Below are positions 53,266 through 61,989 of a stretch of DNA of 64,000 nucleotides, piece after piece. Each line of letters opens with the position of its first letter. Position 1 is the stretch's first letter. The translations under genes were made by a program, and so were the position numbers. This stretch comes from Thermococcus sp. MAR1 (GTDB lineage Archaea; Methanobacteriota_B; Thermococci; Thermococcales; Thermococcaceae): NCBI RefSeq assembly GCF_012027305.1, contig NZ_SNUF01000001.1, positions 620,001 to 684,000 of the forward strand, given 5' to 3'. The notes beneath the pieces are model-generated. The model was given only the letters and a program-made list of their open reading frames with translations. It was not told the origin of the DNA and searched no databases.

Positions 53266-53766
53266 ATGGCTGGAACGATAAGCAAGATAATACACTTCAG
53301 AGACGAGGAAGAGTTCCTCGACGATATGACGGAGATAATGGAGCGCTTCTCATATCTGGCGAGCAAATACGGCCACAATCCGGTGGAGGGCGTTCTCCTG
53401 TGGGACTACATCGGCGTCCAGGACGAGGAGGGCGTCAAGATTTTCCGGGTCGGAGAGTTCCCATACTTTGAGGGGACGCTGAAGGTTGACCTTGAAACTC
53501 TCCGCGTAATGGAGCGCTACTTCGACGAGATGGAGAGCAAGTGGGACGAGCTCCGCGTGGAGGACATCGCCTACTTCGTGGAGATGCTGAATGAGGCCCT
53601 GGGCAGGGAAATCGTCTTCTACGAGGCCTACGACCTTGGCCTTGACAGGAACACCGCCTACATAATCATTAACATCGCGAACCTTCACTATCTGGAGAGC
53701 GTTCTCGAGGGGCGGGACAGGGAGATATTTGAGGAAGCCGTTGAGATGCTGATGAGATACCTTTGA
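53266..53766 (+). CDS. Conserved hypothetical soluble protein
   Basis: A 166-residue acidic helical protein (IIHFRDEEEFLDDMTEIMER; EDIAYFVEMLNEALGREIVF). No signal or domain recognised. Start ATG 53266 after AGGTGTAGAAC. Followed by a TATA-like region (TTAAATAAATG) before the next gene. Confidence 0.7.
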   Translation: MAGTISKIIHFRDEEEFLDDMTEIMERFSYLASKYGHNPVEGVLLWDYIGVQDEEGVKIFRVGEFPYFEGTLKVDLETLRVMERYFDEMESKWDELRVEDIAYFVEMLNEALGREIVFYEAYDLGLDRNTAYIIINIANLHYLESVLEGRDREIFEEAVEMLMRYL

Positions 53767-53832
53767 GCGCCCAATTGCTTAACTGCATAATTAAATAAAT
53801 GCGGAATTATGTAATTTTCCGGGGGTGATTGC

Positions 53833-54093
53833 TTGCTCTTCAAGAAGAGGGGAACCTTTACCGAGGAAGATGCCAGAAAGGTCATCGAAATCGTGAGCAA
53901 AAGGCCCAACGAGAGGGAGATAATCATCATGGCGGAGAGGATCACCGATGGGGCAAAGAGGCGCCTCTGGGACTACGCGAGGGGAGTTCAGCTGATGGCA
54001 GACATGACCGGCGAGGACAGGAGCGTAAGGGTCGAGATTCTTGAAGGCTACGTGAGCGAACACGTTAAGGGCGTTGATGTAGATGATCTGTGA
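53833..54093 (+). CDS. Small hypothetical protein before queE
   Basis: An 86-residue helical protein (FTEEDARKVIEIVSKRPNER; RRLWDYARGVQLMADMTGED). Unrecognised. Start is a TTG at 53833 after GGGGGTGATTGC, matching the spacing seen for ATG/GTG starts here. It ends nine bases before queE, so they are cotranscribed. Confidence 0.7.
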   Translation: MLFKKRGTFTEEDARKVIEIVSKRPNEREIIIMAERITDGAKRRLWDYARGVQLMADMTGEDRSVRVEILEGYVSEHVKGVDVDDL

Positions 54094-54102
54094 GGTGTTG
54101 GT

Positions 54103-54864
54103 ATGAAGCTCGTGATGGCCGAGGTCTTCAACAGCTGGCAAGGTGAAGGAGGGAGCGTTCCCGGAAGTGCCTTCGGCAGGAGGCAGATCTTCGTCCGCTT
54201 CGCCGGCTGTGACCTTCATTGTGAGTGGTGCGATTCCCGCGAGTATATCAACGCTTCCCGCGTTTCCCGCTGGAGATACGAGGTAGAGCCATTTACGGGG
54301 AAGTTTGAGTACAGACCTAATCCAGCGGGGCTCGACGATGTCGTTGAGGCCATTCTACGCCTCGATACCGGCGACATACATTCGATAAGCTACACGGGCG
54401 GCGAGCCCACGCTCCAGATAAGGGCGCTCAAGGCGCTTATGGAGAAAGTGAAAAGCCTCGGCTTCGACAACTTCCTTGAGACCCACGGCGGCCTTCCGGA
54501 GCTGGTTAGAGAGGTTGCCCACCTTACCGATTACGCGAGCGTTGACATAAAGGACGAAACGGCCAAGGCAACAGAGGACTGGAGGGCTTTGGTTCTCCGT
54601 GAGGTCGAGAGCATAAGGGTTCTGAAAGAAGCTGGCGCGAAGGCTTACGCCAAGCTCGTGGTCACCTCAGAAACGAAGCTGGAGAACGTTCGCTGGTACG
54701 CCGAACTGCTAAAGGGTTTAGCCCCCCTCGTAATCCAGCCGAGGGAGCCAATCGAGATAAGTCAGGAGAAGCTCATGGAGCTGTACCGCGAAGCCTCGCT
54801 CGTTATGGGCCGGAAGAACGTCGGCCTGAGCTTTCAGGTTCATAAGTACCTCAACGTGCTTTGA
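54103..54864 (+). CDS. queE: 7-carboxy-7-deazaguanine synthase
   Basis: A 253-residue radical SAM enzyme. The cluster motif is CDLHCEWCDS (C-x3-C-x2-C) near residue 35; SYTGGEPTLQ near 105. Makes CDG from carboxytetrahydropterin for archaeosine or queuosine. Start ATG 54103 after GAGGTGTTGGT. Confidence 0.94.
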   Translation: MKLVMAEVFNSWQGEGGSVPGSAFGRRQIFVRFAGCDLHCEWCDSREYINASRVSRWRYEVEPFTGKFEYRPNPAGLDDVVEAILRLDTGDIHSISYTGGEPTLQIRALKALMEKVKSLGFDNFLETHGGLPELVREVAHLTDYASVDIKDETAKATEDWRALVLREVESIRVLKEAGAKAYAKLVVTSETKLENVRWYAELLKGLAPLVIQPREPIEISQEKLMELYREASLVMGRKNVGLSFQVHKYLNVL

Positions 54865-55016
54865 GGGGGTTTTTAAAGCTCCTCCCCAACTTCTCCCGGC
54901 GATGATGAGATTGGCCTTTGGGGTGAGTGATGCCCGGGATCGACGGCCTGAGCCTCCGTCAAATTTTTAAATCTCCCCCTTTTAGTAACCCACGGAAAGA
55001 TTAAGGGGGTGGTGCC

Positions 55017-56339
55017 ATGCCAGTGATAGAGGAAGTGGCGCCAAGGAGCTTCGAGAGGATTGGAAGCCACTCCCACATAAGGGGCCTTGGCCTCGACGAG
55101 AACGGAAAGGCCAGGTTCATGGGAGATGGAATGGTCGGACAGGTCAAGGCAAGGGAAGCGGCTGGAATCGCGGTCGAGCTTATCAAGCGCGGCAAGCTCG
55201 CCGGAAAGGGAATCCTCCTCGTCGGCCCGACGGGGAGCGGTAAGACGGCGATAGCCATGGGCATAGCGAGGGAGCTCGGTGAAGATGTTCCCTTCGTTCA
55301 GATAGCGGGGAGCGAGATTTACTCCGCTGAGGTCAAGAAGACCGAGTTCCTGAAAGAAGCTTTGAGGAGGGCCATAGGCGTAAGGATAAGCGAGGAGAGG
55401 AAGGTCTACGAGGGTGAGATAAGGGAGATTAAAATCAACAGGACGAGGCACCCGTTCAACCCCTACGTCGAGATTCCTGAGAGCGTCATCATAACCCTCC
55501 GCACGAAGGATGACGAGAAGACGATTAGAGCCGGGAGGGAGATAGCCTACCAGCTGCTTGAGATGGGCGTCGAGGAGGGCGATGTCATACAGATTGACGC
55601 GGAAACAGGAAGGATTTCCAAGATAGGCACCACCAAAGAAGAAGAGGGGCTGTTCTTCAAGCGCAAGGTGAACCTGCCGAGCGGACCAGTTCTCAAGATA
55701 AAGGAGTTCACCTACACAGTAACCCTTCACGACCTCGACGTTGCCAACGCCCGCGGAAATATCTTCGGCCTGCTCTTCAGCACAGGGGCGGAGATAAGCG
55801 ACGAGATAAGGCAGAGGGTTGATGAGACGGTCAAGAAGTGGATCGAAGAGGGGAAGGCCAGCCTCGTGCCTGGGGTTCTCTTCATAGACGAGGTGCACAT
55901 GCTCGACATCGAGGCGTTCTCCTTCCTCGCGAGGGCGATGGAGAGCGAGCTGGCGCCGATCCTAATCCTCGCGACGAACCGCGGAAGGACGAAGATAAGG
56001 GGCACCGACCTCGAAGCCCCGCACGGCATTCCGATAGATATGCTCGACAGGCTGCTCATAATCAACACCGAGCCCTACAGGAAGGAGGAAATTCGCGAGA
56101 TAATCAAGATAAGGGCTAAGGAGGAGAAGATCGAGGTAAGCGAGGATGCCATCGAGTACCTCGCGGAGCTCGGCGAGAAGACCAGCTTAAGGTATGCAGT
56201 CCAGCTCCTCGCCCCGGCGAGCGTCCTGGCAAAGGGCGGAAGGGTGGAGAGGGAGCACATCGAAAAAGCTAAGGGGTACTTCGCCGACCTCAGGAGGAGC
56301 ATGGAGTTCGTGGAAAAGCTGGAGGGCATGCTTCAGTAA
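55017..56339 (+). CDS. TIP49/RuvB-like AAA+ helicase
   Basis: A 440-residue protein. Walker A VGPTGSGKTAIAMGI near 70; domain II insert (120-270); Walker B VLFIDEVHMLDIEAFSF near 295; sensor LATNRGRTKIRGTDLEAPHG near 325. Archaeal homologue of RuvBL1/2. Start ATG 55017 after GGGGGTGGTGCC. A 341-residue minus-strand open frame over it is only its shadow. Confidence 0.95.
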   Translation: MPVIEEVAPRSFERIGSHSHIRGLGLDENGKARFMGDGMVGQVKAREAAGIAVELIKRGKLAGKGILLVGPTGSGKTAIAMGIARELGEDVPFVQIAGSEIYSAEVKKTEFLKEALRRAIGVRISEERKVYEGEIREIKINRTRHPFNPYVEIPESVIITLRTKDDEKTIRAGREIAYQLLEMGVEEGDVIQIDAETGRISKIGTTKEEEGLFFKRKVNLPSGPVLKIKEFTYTVTLHDLDVANARGNIFGLLFSTGAEISDEIRQRVDETVKKWIEEGKASLVPGVLFIDEVHMLDIEAFSFLARAMESELAPILILATNRGRTKIRGTDLEAPHGIPIDMLDRLLIINTEPYRKEEIREIIKIRAKEEKIEVSEDAIEYLAELGEKTSLRYAVQLLAPASVLAKGGRVEREHIEKAKGYFADLRRSMEFVEKLEGMLQ

Positions 56340-56380
56340 AACTTTTAAGCTTTAATCTTTTAACTTTTCCCGGTGATAAA

Positions 56381-56974
56381 GTGTTGCCGGGGTTTTGGGG
56401 GAAGAGGCTCTTCGTTTTTCCGGTGGTTCTGGCACTTTTGGGGTTCCTTCCTTATGGTGGGCCCTCACTGACCTACATCCAGCTCAACGGAACTTTCTCC
56501 GGCGGTATCGTTGTTCCAGCAGCGATAGCAGGCGAGGTCGTTGATTACTTCGAAGGACTCAACGCCACCCTCTACTCGTTCGAGGCGGGAGTTACCGGGG
56601 ACGAGATGAACGCCAGCATAACCCTCTCTGCCCTGAGGCTTTCCCCACCGCACGAGCCGGCGGACTTCGAGGTTATCGTAAACGCCCGCCCGATAAAAGG
56701 CACCACCTACGTTCCCTACGCCGAGAGAATCCCGGTGTGCATCGAGTACGGTGGGCGCAGGTACAGGGCGTTTTTGACGGTAAATCCCGTGCATGAGGTT
56801 AAGGCTTCGGGAAACTGGAGCCAGGATTACCTCAACGGCGCCTCAAACTCTACCCTAATGGCATTGGGTGACCTGAGGCTGATTCTCAGGGTTGAAGAAT
56901 CGGGGCACTATGTCTTTTCGATCATGACCCCGGAGAACTTTGAAGTGGCCGCTGGTGGACTGGTGCTGGGGTGA
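56381..56974 (+). CDS. Hypothetical exported protein
   Basis: A 197-residue protein with an N-terminal hydrophobic segment (RLFVFPVVLALLGFLPYGG) and a beta-rich exterior domain (VPAAIAGEVVDYFEGLNATL; YGGRRYRAFLTVNPVHEVKA). GTG start 56381 after GGTGATAAA. Unrecognised. Next gene begins four bases after its stop. Confidence 0.65.
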   Translation: MLPGFWGKRLFVFPVVLALLGFLPYGGPSLTYIQLNGTFSGGIVVPAAIAGEVVDYFEGLNATLYSFEAGVTGDEMNASITLSALRLSPPHEPADFEVIVNARPIKGTTYVPYAERIPVCIEYGGRRYRAFLTVNPVHEVKASGNWSQDYLNGASNSTLMALGDLRLILRVEESGHYVFSIMTPENFEVAAGGLVLG

Positions 56975-56978
56975 AAAC

Positions 56979-57272
56979 ATGAGGCGCCTCCTCATTGCCC
57001 TTCCATTTCTCGTTTTGGGTCTTTTCTACCTGTTCATGGAACTCAGAATGGGCTACCTCATGGTGGTTCTCCTCGGCTGGCTCACCTTTGCCCTTGAATA
57101 TCGCTATGGCGGCGAGAGCAAGGAAGGAGAAGAGCTTGTTGCCTTCAGCGTCTCGGCCTCAATAGTTATTGCACCTCTCCACGTGGCATTCGCGGAAGTC
57201 TTTGCTGTCTTTATCTTCCTGATGGAGGTTGCCAGTCTGTTCGCAAAGTTCAAGCTGTTTAGCCGTTCATGA
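56979..57272 (+). CDS. Small hypothetical membrane protein
   Basis: A 97-residue protein with three helices (LLIALPFLVLGLFYLFMELR; MVVLLGWLTFALEY; VIAPLHVAFAEVFAVFIFLM). Paired with the gene at 56381. It converges with the PIN-like gene, overlapping its 3' end by 14 bases. Confidence 0.65.
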   Translation: MRRLLIALPFLVLGLFYLFMELRMGYLMVVLLGWLTFALEYRYGGESKEGEELVAFSVSASIVIAPLHVAFAEVFAVFIFLMEVASLFAKFKLFSRS

Positions 57273-58254
57273 TTTCCATCAGCTTCCTGCTGAGCTTCAG
57301 GTGGAACTCAAACTCGTGATATGCCCTGTTCTCCGTCGGGAAGACAAGCTTCAGCTCGTTCAGCCCCTGCTTTCCACCGAACTCACCGAACACCGTTATC
57401 CCGTTCACCTCGATGACGCCGAAGACCGCCGCGAGGTTGAAGATCAGCGTTCTGAGCTGGTAAGCGGTAACGTCGTGTCTCCCAAGCTCTTTGCGCGGAT
57501 ACTTGAAGAGGAAGTACTCAAGCCCCTCCATCTCGGCAACATCTGTTATCGCTATATCTGCTGTAAGAAAGACGAGCAGAGTGGGCGTCATGTTGTCGTA
57601 GTGCTTGAGGGACTTCACTATTATCTCGTCGTTGTTGTGGGCCGGCTCCTTGACGCTCTCCGCTATGATTATCCTGTCCTTCAGCCTCTCGAACTCCTTT
57701 AGGGCTATGTAGGCAGCTTTTCTGCTCTTTTTCGTCCTCCTGTTGCTGAACTCCCTCAACAAACTTCCGTTCCTCACCTCGCGTCTCATCTCCTCCAGCT
57801 CCCTGTGGCGGTACTTGTAGTTCATCGCGTTCTCTATCTCCTTCTTTACTCCCTCGGCCACGACTATCTGATACCTGTCGAGGGGCCGGAAGCCCGAGAT
57901 GAAGCGGTGGTAAAAGAGGTTCGTGTCCGGGGCAAAGGCGACGCCCTTTTTGAGCCTCTCGTAGAGCTCAAGGTTCTGGAGGAACTCGTCCACGTTGTCG
58001 TAGAGGATTATGCCCGAGGAGATAAAGCACTCGTAGAAGTCGGTGTAGGTGGGCAGTTCGTGGGAGAGGTACTCCGGAACCCGGTCGTTGAATTCCCTCC
58101 GGTTAACGGTGACTTCAACGCGGTAGCCCGTCTCTATCGGCTTAGCCCTCAGCAGGCGGAGACCGTACAGCGGGTAGCTCACTTCAACCTCCCCGAGAAC
58201 GTTCATAAGAACCTGAAGCTCCGGCTTTTCGATGAGTTCAGTAGGGCGGCGCAT
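57259..58254 (-). CDS. PIN-like nuclease domain protein
   Basis: About 331 residues. After a 100-residue N-terminal domain comes a PIN-like core: FAPDTNLFYHRFIS near 105 (first Asp), VVAEGVKKEIENAM near 130 (Glu), HNNDEIIVKSLKHY near 205 (Asp/Glu), VFLTADIAITDVAEMEGLE near 225 (Asp). Those four acidic positions match PIN RNases. The C-terminal 80 residues are beta-rich. The ATG at 58254, after GGTGATGGAA, overlaps the end of the CARF-like gene by 17 bases. It is the last gene of an operon with the sensor and a membrane protein. RNA is the expected substrate (inference). Confidence 0.7.
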   Translation of the reverse strand: MRRPTELIEKPELQVLMNVLGEVEVSYPLYGLRLLRAKPIETGYRVEVTVNRREFNDRVPEYLSHELPTYTDFYECFISSGIILYDNVDEFLQNLELYERLKKGVAFAPDTNLFYHRFISGFRPLDRYQIVVAEGVKKEIENAMNYKYRHRELEEMRREVRNGSLLREFSNRRTKKSRKAAYIALKEFERLKDRIIIAESVKEPAHNNDEIIVKSLKHYDNMTPTLLVFLTADIAITDVAEMEGLEYFLFKYPRKELGRHDVTAYQLRTLIFNLAAVFGVIEVNGITVFGEFGGKQGLNELKLVFPTENRAYHEFEFHLKLSRKLMEIMNG

Positions 58255-58720
58255 TTCCATCACCCAGGAAGTTCTTGAGGCGCTGCATGTGGGTGGGTAT
58301 CATCATGTAGGGCCTGTCCGGGAAGTCCATGTCGAGGAGGGCCATGTAGATTATCCTGTCCACCGGGAACTCCCTGAGCTGAACCACGGCAGCGGTGGCG
58401 AGGGCCTTTCGCCCGGAAGTTATGTCAAGCCCGATGGTGTACCCTTCCTTTTCGAGCCTCTGGAAGAGCTCCTTGAACTTTCTGTCGGCTTCAAGGAAGC
58501 TGTTGTCAGGGATTACGATGGCCTCGATCTCGGGAGTGAAGTTGTAGGCCCGCGATATTACTTTTAGTGCCTCCACAACTCTGGGGAGCTTTTTGCGGTA
58601 CGTCTCTTCCGTGAATATGAAGACCCGGTCCGGTTTTCTCCCCCTTGAGACTACCGCATAGTAGGTATTCACCAGTGCCCATTCCGAGCGGCCGAGCAGG
58701 GTTATGTAGGCAATCTTCAT
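58238..58720 (-). CDS. CARF-like ligand sensor protein
   Basis: A 160-residue Rossmann-like protein. MKIAYITLLGRSEWALVNTY gives strand 1 with a ligand loop, RVFIFTEETYRKKLP strand 2 and IGLDITSGRKALATAAVVQL strand 4 with the D-x-T-x-G-x-K loop of CARF domains, which bind cyclic oligoadenylates in type III CRISPR systems. No effector domain is fused; a PIN-like nuclease follows, overlapping. Start ATG 58720 overlaps the stop of the membrane gene (ATGA). There is no CRISPR array or cas gene in the window, so a non-CRISPR nucleotide signal is possible. Confidence 0.65.
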   Translation of the reverse strand: MKIAYITLLGRSEWALVNTYYAVVSRGRKPDRVFIFTEETYRKKLPRVVEALKVISRAYNFTPEIEAIVIPDNSFLEADRKFKELFQRLEKEGYTIGLDITSGRKALATAAVVQLREFPVDRIIYMALLDMDFPDRPYMMIPTHMQRLKNFLGDGNAPPY

Positions 58721-59166
58721 AAACCACGCCCCCACACGTACGCTAAAGCACTGTAGGCTATCGCTAATATGAATGGAGCCGCTGAGATTCGCCCCTTGGC
58801 GGTCCTGTATGCGAGCAGGAACGGAATCAGTGCCATCACGAAGTATTCAGCGCCCCATGTTTCGTAAATTCCAAAGCCTGTAACGGCAAAGAGGAAAAGC
58901 AGGGATGCAACCACCCCCGCGGGAACGGTTAAAACCGTGAGCATGAGGACATCAACCGCTTTGCCCGATTTTCCCTCCGGGATTAAGACCATCCAGAAGA
59001 GGAAGGCCAAAAAGGTGAAGTGGAGAAGCAGTTGCGGGAACTCCACGTCAAGGTTCGGCTCTCCCCTCGCGGGCAGGTAGTAGAAAAGAGCCGCCCCAAA
59101 GGCATAGACGAGCGTCATGATGAGCGAGATTCCCCACTTCATCAGGGAAGAGCTGTCCATTTTCAT
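58717..59166 (-). CDS. Four-helix membrane protein coupled to CARF-like sensor
   Basis: A 149-residue protein with helices WGISLIMTLVYAFGAALFYY, LLHFTFLAFLFWMVLIPEGK, VLTVPAGVVASLLFLFAVTG, YFVMALIPFLLAY and a last one FILAIAYSALAYVW. Unrecognised. Stop and CARF start share ATGA. It follows DUF2284 by 12 bases. Confidence 0.65.
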   Translation of the reverse strand: MKMDSSSLMKWGISLIMTLVYAFGAALFYYLPARGEPNLDVEFPQLLLHFTFLAFLFWMVLIPEGKSGKAVDVLMLTVLTVPAGVVASLLFLFAVTGFGIYETWGAEYFVMALIPFLLAYRTAKGRISAAPFILAIAYSALAYVWGRGL

Positions 59167-59178
59167 CCGTTTACACCT

Positions 59179-59640
59179 TCATTCAATTAGCACCATCCCG
59201 TACAAAACGCTTTCGGAGAAGTCGATTTTCACGAGCCTTCCAATCTCGATGCCGATAGCGTCTATGCTCGGCCTGGCCTTGGTTGGAAGCTTGCACGGCT
59301 CGCCCCTCTCGAAGGGGCAGTCGTCGCAGAGGTTGCAGTTTCCGGGAAACAGGGCTGTTGCATACATTTTTCCCTCCCGGAAGAACTCCTCCTCCCTCTT
59401 CAGCAGGTACAGGAGGGCTTTCCGCTTGTCCTCCTCAAAGCGCTCCATGTCTATCTCAAATTTTATTATCAAAGCCTTTTTGAAGTGTCGCACCCAATCC
59501 CTTGCCTCCCGCCAGTCCGGGACGTGCGGCGGACAGTTTAATCTTTTGCCGTACATTGGACAGGAGCGGCACTTCCAGACCGGTCTAGGCGAGACTACTA
59601 TCTCATCAGCCGGGATTTCCCTCTCCCACAGCACCTTCAT
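59179..59640 (-). CDS. DUF2284 cysteine-rich metal-binding protein
   Basis: A 153-residue protein. CRSCPMYGKRLNCPPHVPDW and CNLCDDCPFERGEPCKLP are DUF2284 motifs, likely a metal or iron-sulfur site. Unknown reaction. It lies 36 bases after the SDR gene and 12 before the membrane gene. Confidence 0.85.
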   Translation of the reverse strand: MKVLWEREIPADEIVVSPRPVWKCRSCPMYGKRLNCPPHVPDWREARDWVRHFKKALIIKFEIDMERFEEDKRKALLYLLKREEEFFREGKMYATALFPGNCNLCDDCPFERGEPCKLPTKARPSIDAIGIEIGRLVKIDFSESVLYGMVLIE

Positions 59641-59676
59641 GGGGCATCAAGGGAAAATGGAGAAGGAGCTTAAAAA

Positions 59677-60399
59677 TCAATCCATCAGCCTGCCGCCGTT
59701 GACGTCTATTACTTCGCCGGTTATGTGGTCGTTTTCGAGGAGGAATATCACGGCGTGGGCTATCTCCTCCGGTTTAGCTATTTCTCCCGTCAGCGAGAGC
59801 GAACGGAGCCTTTCCTTTATCTCCGGGCTTATCAGCTCTGTATCAACCGGTCCCGGGGCCACTGCGTTGACGAGGATGTTGGGAGCGAGATGCCTTGCGA
59901 GGTTGAACGTGAGGGCTATCAGTCCGCCCTTCGATGCTGCGTAGTGAGGCCCGACCGTTCCGCCGTCCTTCCCGGCTATTGAGGCTATGTTGACTATCTT
60001 TCCCTTCTTCATGTACCTGAGAACCTCCTGGGTAACTATGAAGGCCCCCTTAAGGTTGACGCCGAGAACAGCGTCCCAGTCATCGTCGGTGACTTCTATG
60101 GGCTTCAGGGCCTTTCCAAGGATTCCGGCGTTGTTTACGAGGATGTCTATCCTTCCGAAGTGGTTGATGACCTCTTTGACCATCCTTCTGACCTCTTCGC
60201 GGTTGCTTACGTCGGCCTTTACGGCAATCGCATCGACTCCGTAGGAGCGGCAGAGCTCGGCGGTCTCTTCTGCCTTTTCCCTGCTGTGGGCGTAGTTTAC
60301 GGCGACGTTCACTCCCTTCTCCGCGAGGGCTAGTGCTATTGCCCTCCCTATTCCCCTTCCGCCACCGGTGACGAGGGCAACCTTGCCGGCCAGCTCCAC
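59677..60399 (-). CDS. Short-chain dehydrogenase/reductase (FabG-like)
   Basis: A 240-residue protein. VALVTGGGRGIGRAIALAL cofactor motif, NNAGIL, the catalytic YAASKGGLIAL and the late VAPGPVDTELI. NAD(P)H-dependent; substrate unknown. Start GTG 60399 follows GGTGATTGCC. It heads the operon leading to the CARF and PIN genes. Confidence 0.92.
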   Translation of the reverse strand: MELAGKVALVTGGGRGIGRAIALALAEKGVNVAVNYAHSREKAEETAELCRSYGVDAIAVKADVSNREEVRRMVKEVINHFGRIDILVNNAGILGKALKPIEVTDDDWDAVLGVNLKGAFIVTQEVLRYMKKGKIVNIASIAGKDGGTVGPHYAASKGGLIALTFNLARHLAPNILVNAVAPGPVDTELISPEIKERLRSLSLTGEIAKPEEIAHAVIFLLENDHITGEVIDVNGGRLMD

Positions 60400-60485
60400 G
60401 GCAATCACCGGGTACTATTTTGTCGGCTGAACTTAATAAAGCCTAATGCCGAAATATTTTTACGTTTGAAAAGAGAGTTATTAAT

Positions 60486-61043
60486 ATGAAGAAGGCCCTG
60501 GTGGTATTGGTTTTGATCTTAGGGGTGTGCATCGCGGGATGCACGTCCCATGAAAAACCTAAAGGAGGTGTGGATATGGACCTCGAGATAGGTTCGGTGT
60601 TCCACAACGGGGAGTACATACCCGTTGAGTTCACGTGCGACGGGGAGAACGTTAACCCCCCGATATTCATAGGGCACATAGACCCCGATGTCAAGAGCCT
60701 GGTTATCATCATGGACGACCCCGACGCCCCCGGGGGAACCTTCACCCACTGGATAGCGTGGAACATCCCACCCCTTGGAGAGATACCTAAGGGGGTTCCG
60801 AGGCAGGCCGAAGTGGATGCTCCTGTTCATGTGATCCAGGGACGCAACGATTTCGGAATGGTAGGCTATGGTGGGCCGTGCCCACCGAGAGGCCATGGAG
60901 TGCATCACTACCACTTCAAGGTTTATGGTCTCGACACGACCCTCAACCTAAAACCCGGCTCAAGCAGGAAAGAACTGGAAAGGGCCATGGAAGGCCACGT
61001 TATCCAGTGGGGGGAGCTCGTCGGCCTCTACGAGAGGAAGTGA
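60486..61043 (+). CDS. PEBP-family (YbhB/YbcL) lipoprotein
   Basis: A 185-residue lipoprotein: lipobox CIAGC with Cys at 19. The PEBP core has MDDPDAPGGTFTHWIAWNIP near 80 and GPCPPRGHGVHHYHFKVYGL near 135. Ligand unknown; perhaps phospholipid or protease binding. A TTTTTACG-TTATTAATATG promoter lies between this and the divergent SDR. Confidence 0.92.
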   Translation: MKKALVVLVLILGVCIAGCTSHEKPKGGVDMDLEIGSVFHNGEYIPVEFTCDGENVNPPIFIGHIDPDVKSLVIIMDDPDAPGGTFTHWIAWNIPPLGEIPKGVPRQAEVDAPVHVIQGRNDFGMVGYGGPCPPRGHGVHHYHFKVYGLDTTLNLKPGSSRKELERAMEGHVIQWGELVGLYERK

Positions 61044-61045
61044 CC

Positions 61046-61303
61046 CTATCTTTTCTTTTCCATCAGTTTTACGGTGAGGTTTATAGCGCTCTGGAACGCC
61101 GCGAGGAAGTTCAGGGCGAAGAATATCCAGTCCCCTATCAGGTACGAGTACACCGTGAGCAGCGTCGAGGCCGTTACGTAGATCAGTATGAACTGCAGGT
61201 TGAGGGGGCATTTCCTGGTCTTTATGGTCTCCCACGTCTGGGGAACCCACGAGCTCACCAGGAGAAGCATTCCTATCAATCCGATTATCGCACCACCGTC
61301 CAT
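61046..61303 (-). CDS. PQ-loop (SemiSWEET-like) membrane protein
   Basis: An 85-residue protein with three helices; SSWVPQTWETIKTRKC carries the PQ motif. Half-sized transporters of this type dimerise to move sugars or other solutes. Start ATG 61303 after GGGTGAGAAA. Confidence 0.85.
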   Translation of the reverse strand: MDGGAIIGLIGMLLLVSSWVPQTWETIKTRKCPLNLQFILIYVTASTLLTVYSYLIGDWIFFALNFLAAFQSAINLTVKLMEKKR

Positions 61304-61403
61304 TTTTCTCACCCGGACGGGAAACGGGAAAACCTAAAAAAGCCTTGTGGATTGTTGCGTGTTAAATTTTTAAAAATGTCGCGGGAAAATAGGCAGATTC
61401 GAG

Positions 61404-61868
61404 CTAAAGCTGGCTGGCTAGTCTGGACATCGCCCACGTCTTAACATCGTCGTCCATGATGCCGTTAATTATCTCCATGGCCTCGGCAACCTTTCTCTCC
61501 TTGGCGAGGGCCAGCGCCACCTCCGCCTCGACCTTTGACTTGTTCGGGAGGTCGGTTATGTACTTGGATATTCTCATGGCCTCCTCAGGCTTTCCGAGGT
61601 TTAGGAATTCGAAGGCCAGGCTCATGAGAGCCTTTGTGCTCTCCTCGTGGTTTTCTATATCGAGGGCAGCCTTCACCGCTCTCTCCAAGGCCTTCCCGTA
61701 GTCCTGGCCCTTCCGCGCAACCTCAATGACTATATGCGAGAATGCCTTGGAGCGAATAACCCTGTCAGGTATCCCCTCCGCCATCTGAAGCGCTTCCTCG
61801 GTCTTTCCAGAGTTGACGAGTTTAAGAACCGCTTCATACAGTGCCCTGGAGCGGTACCACTCCTGCAT
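61404..61868 (-). CDS. TPR-like helical repeat protein
   Basis: A 154-residue protein of four to five helical repeats (VLKLVNSGKTEEALQMAEGI; SLAFEFLNLGKPEEAMRISK; ALALAKERKVAEAMEIINGI). Similar in style to the larger one ending at 46229. Partner unknown. Confidence 0.8.
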   Translation of the reverse strand: MQEWYRSRALYEAVLKLVNSGKTEEALQMAEGIPDRVIRSKAFSHIVIEVARKGQDYGKALERAVKAALDIENHEESTKALMSLAFEFLNLGKPEEAMRISKYITDLPNKSKVEAEVALALAKERKVAEAMEIINGIMDDDVKTWAMSRLASQL

Positions 61869-61989
61869 GATTATCCCCTAACATCCTTGACGCCAGAGGA
61901 TTTAAGCGTTCTGTTCGGATAGCTTCAACCGAGATTGAATGGGAGCAAGGTTTTATAACCTCCGGGGATAAGTTTAGACGGGTGATTTG

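Noticed and set aside
54873-55898. 341-residue minus-strand ORF
   Set aside because: It is the opposite strand of the TIP49-like gene, whose motifs are unmistakable; the ORF has no recognisable features.
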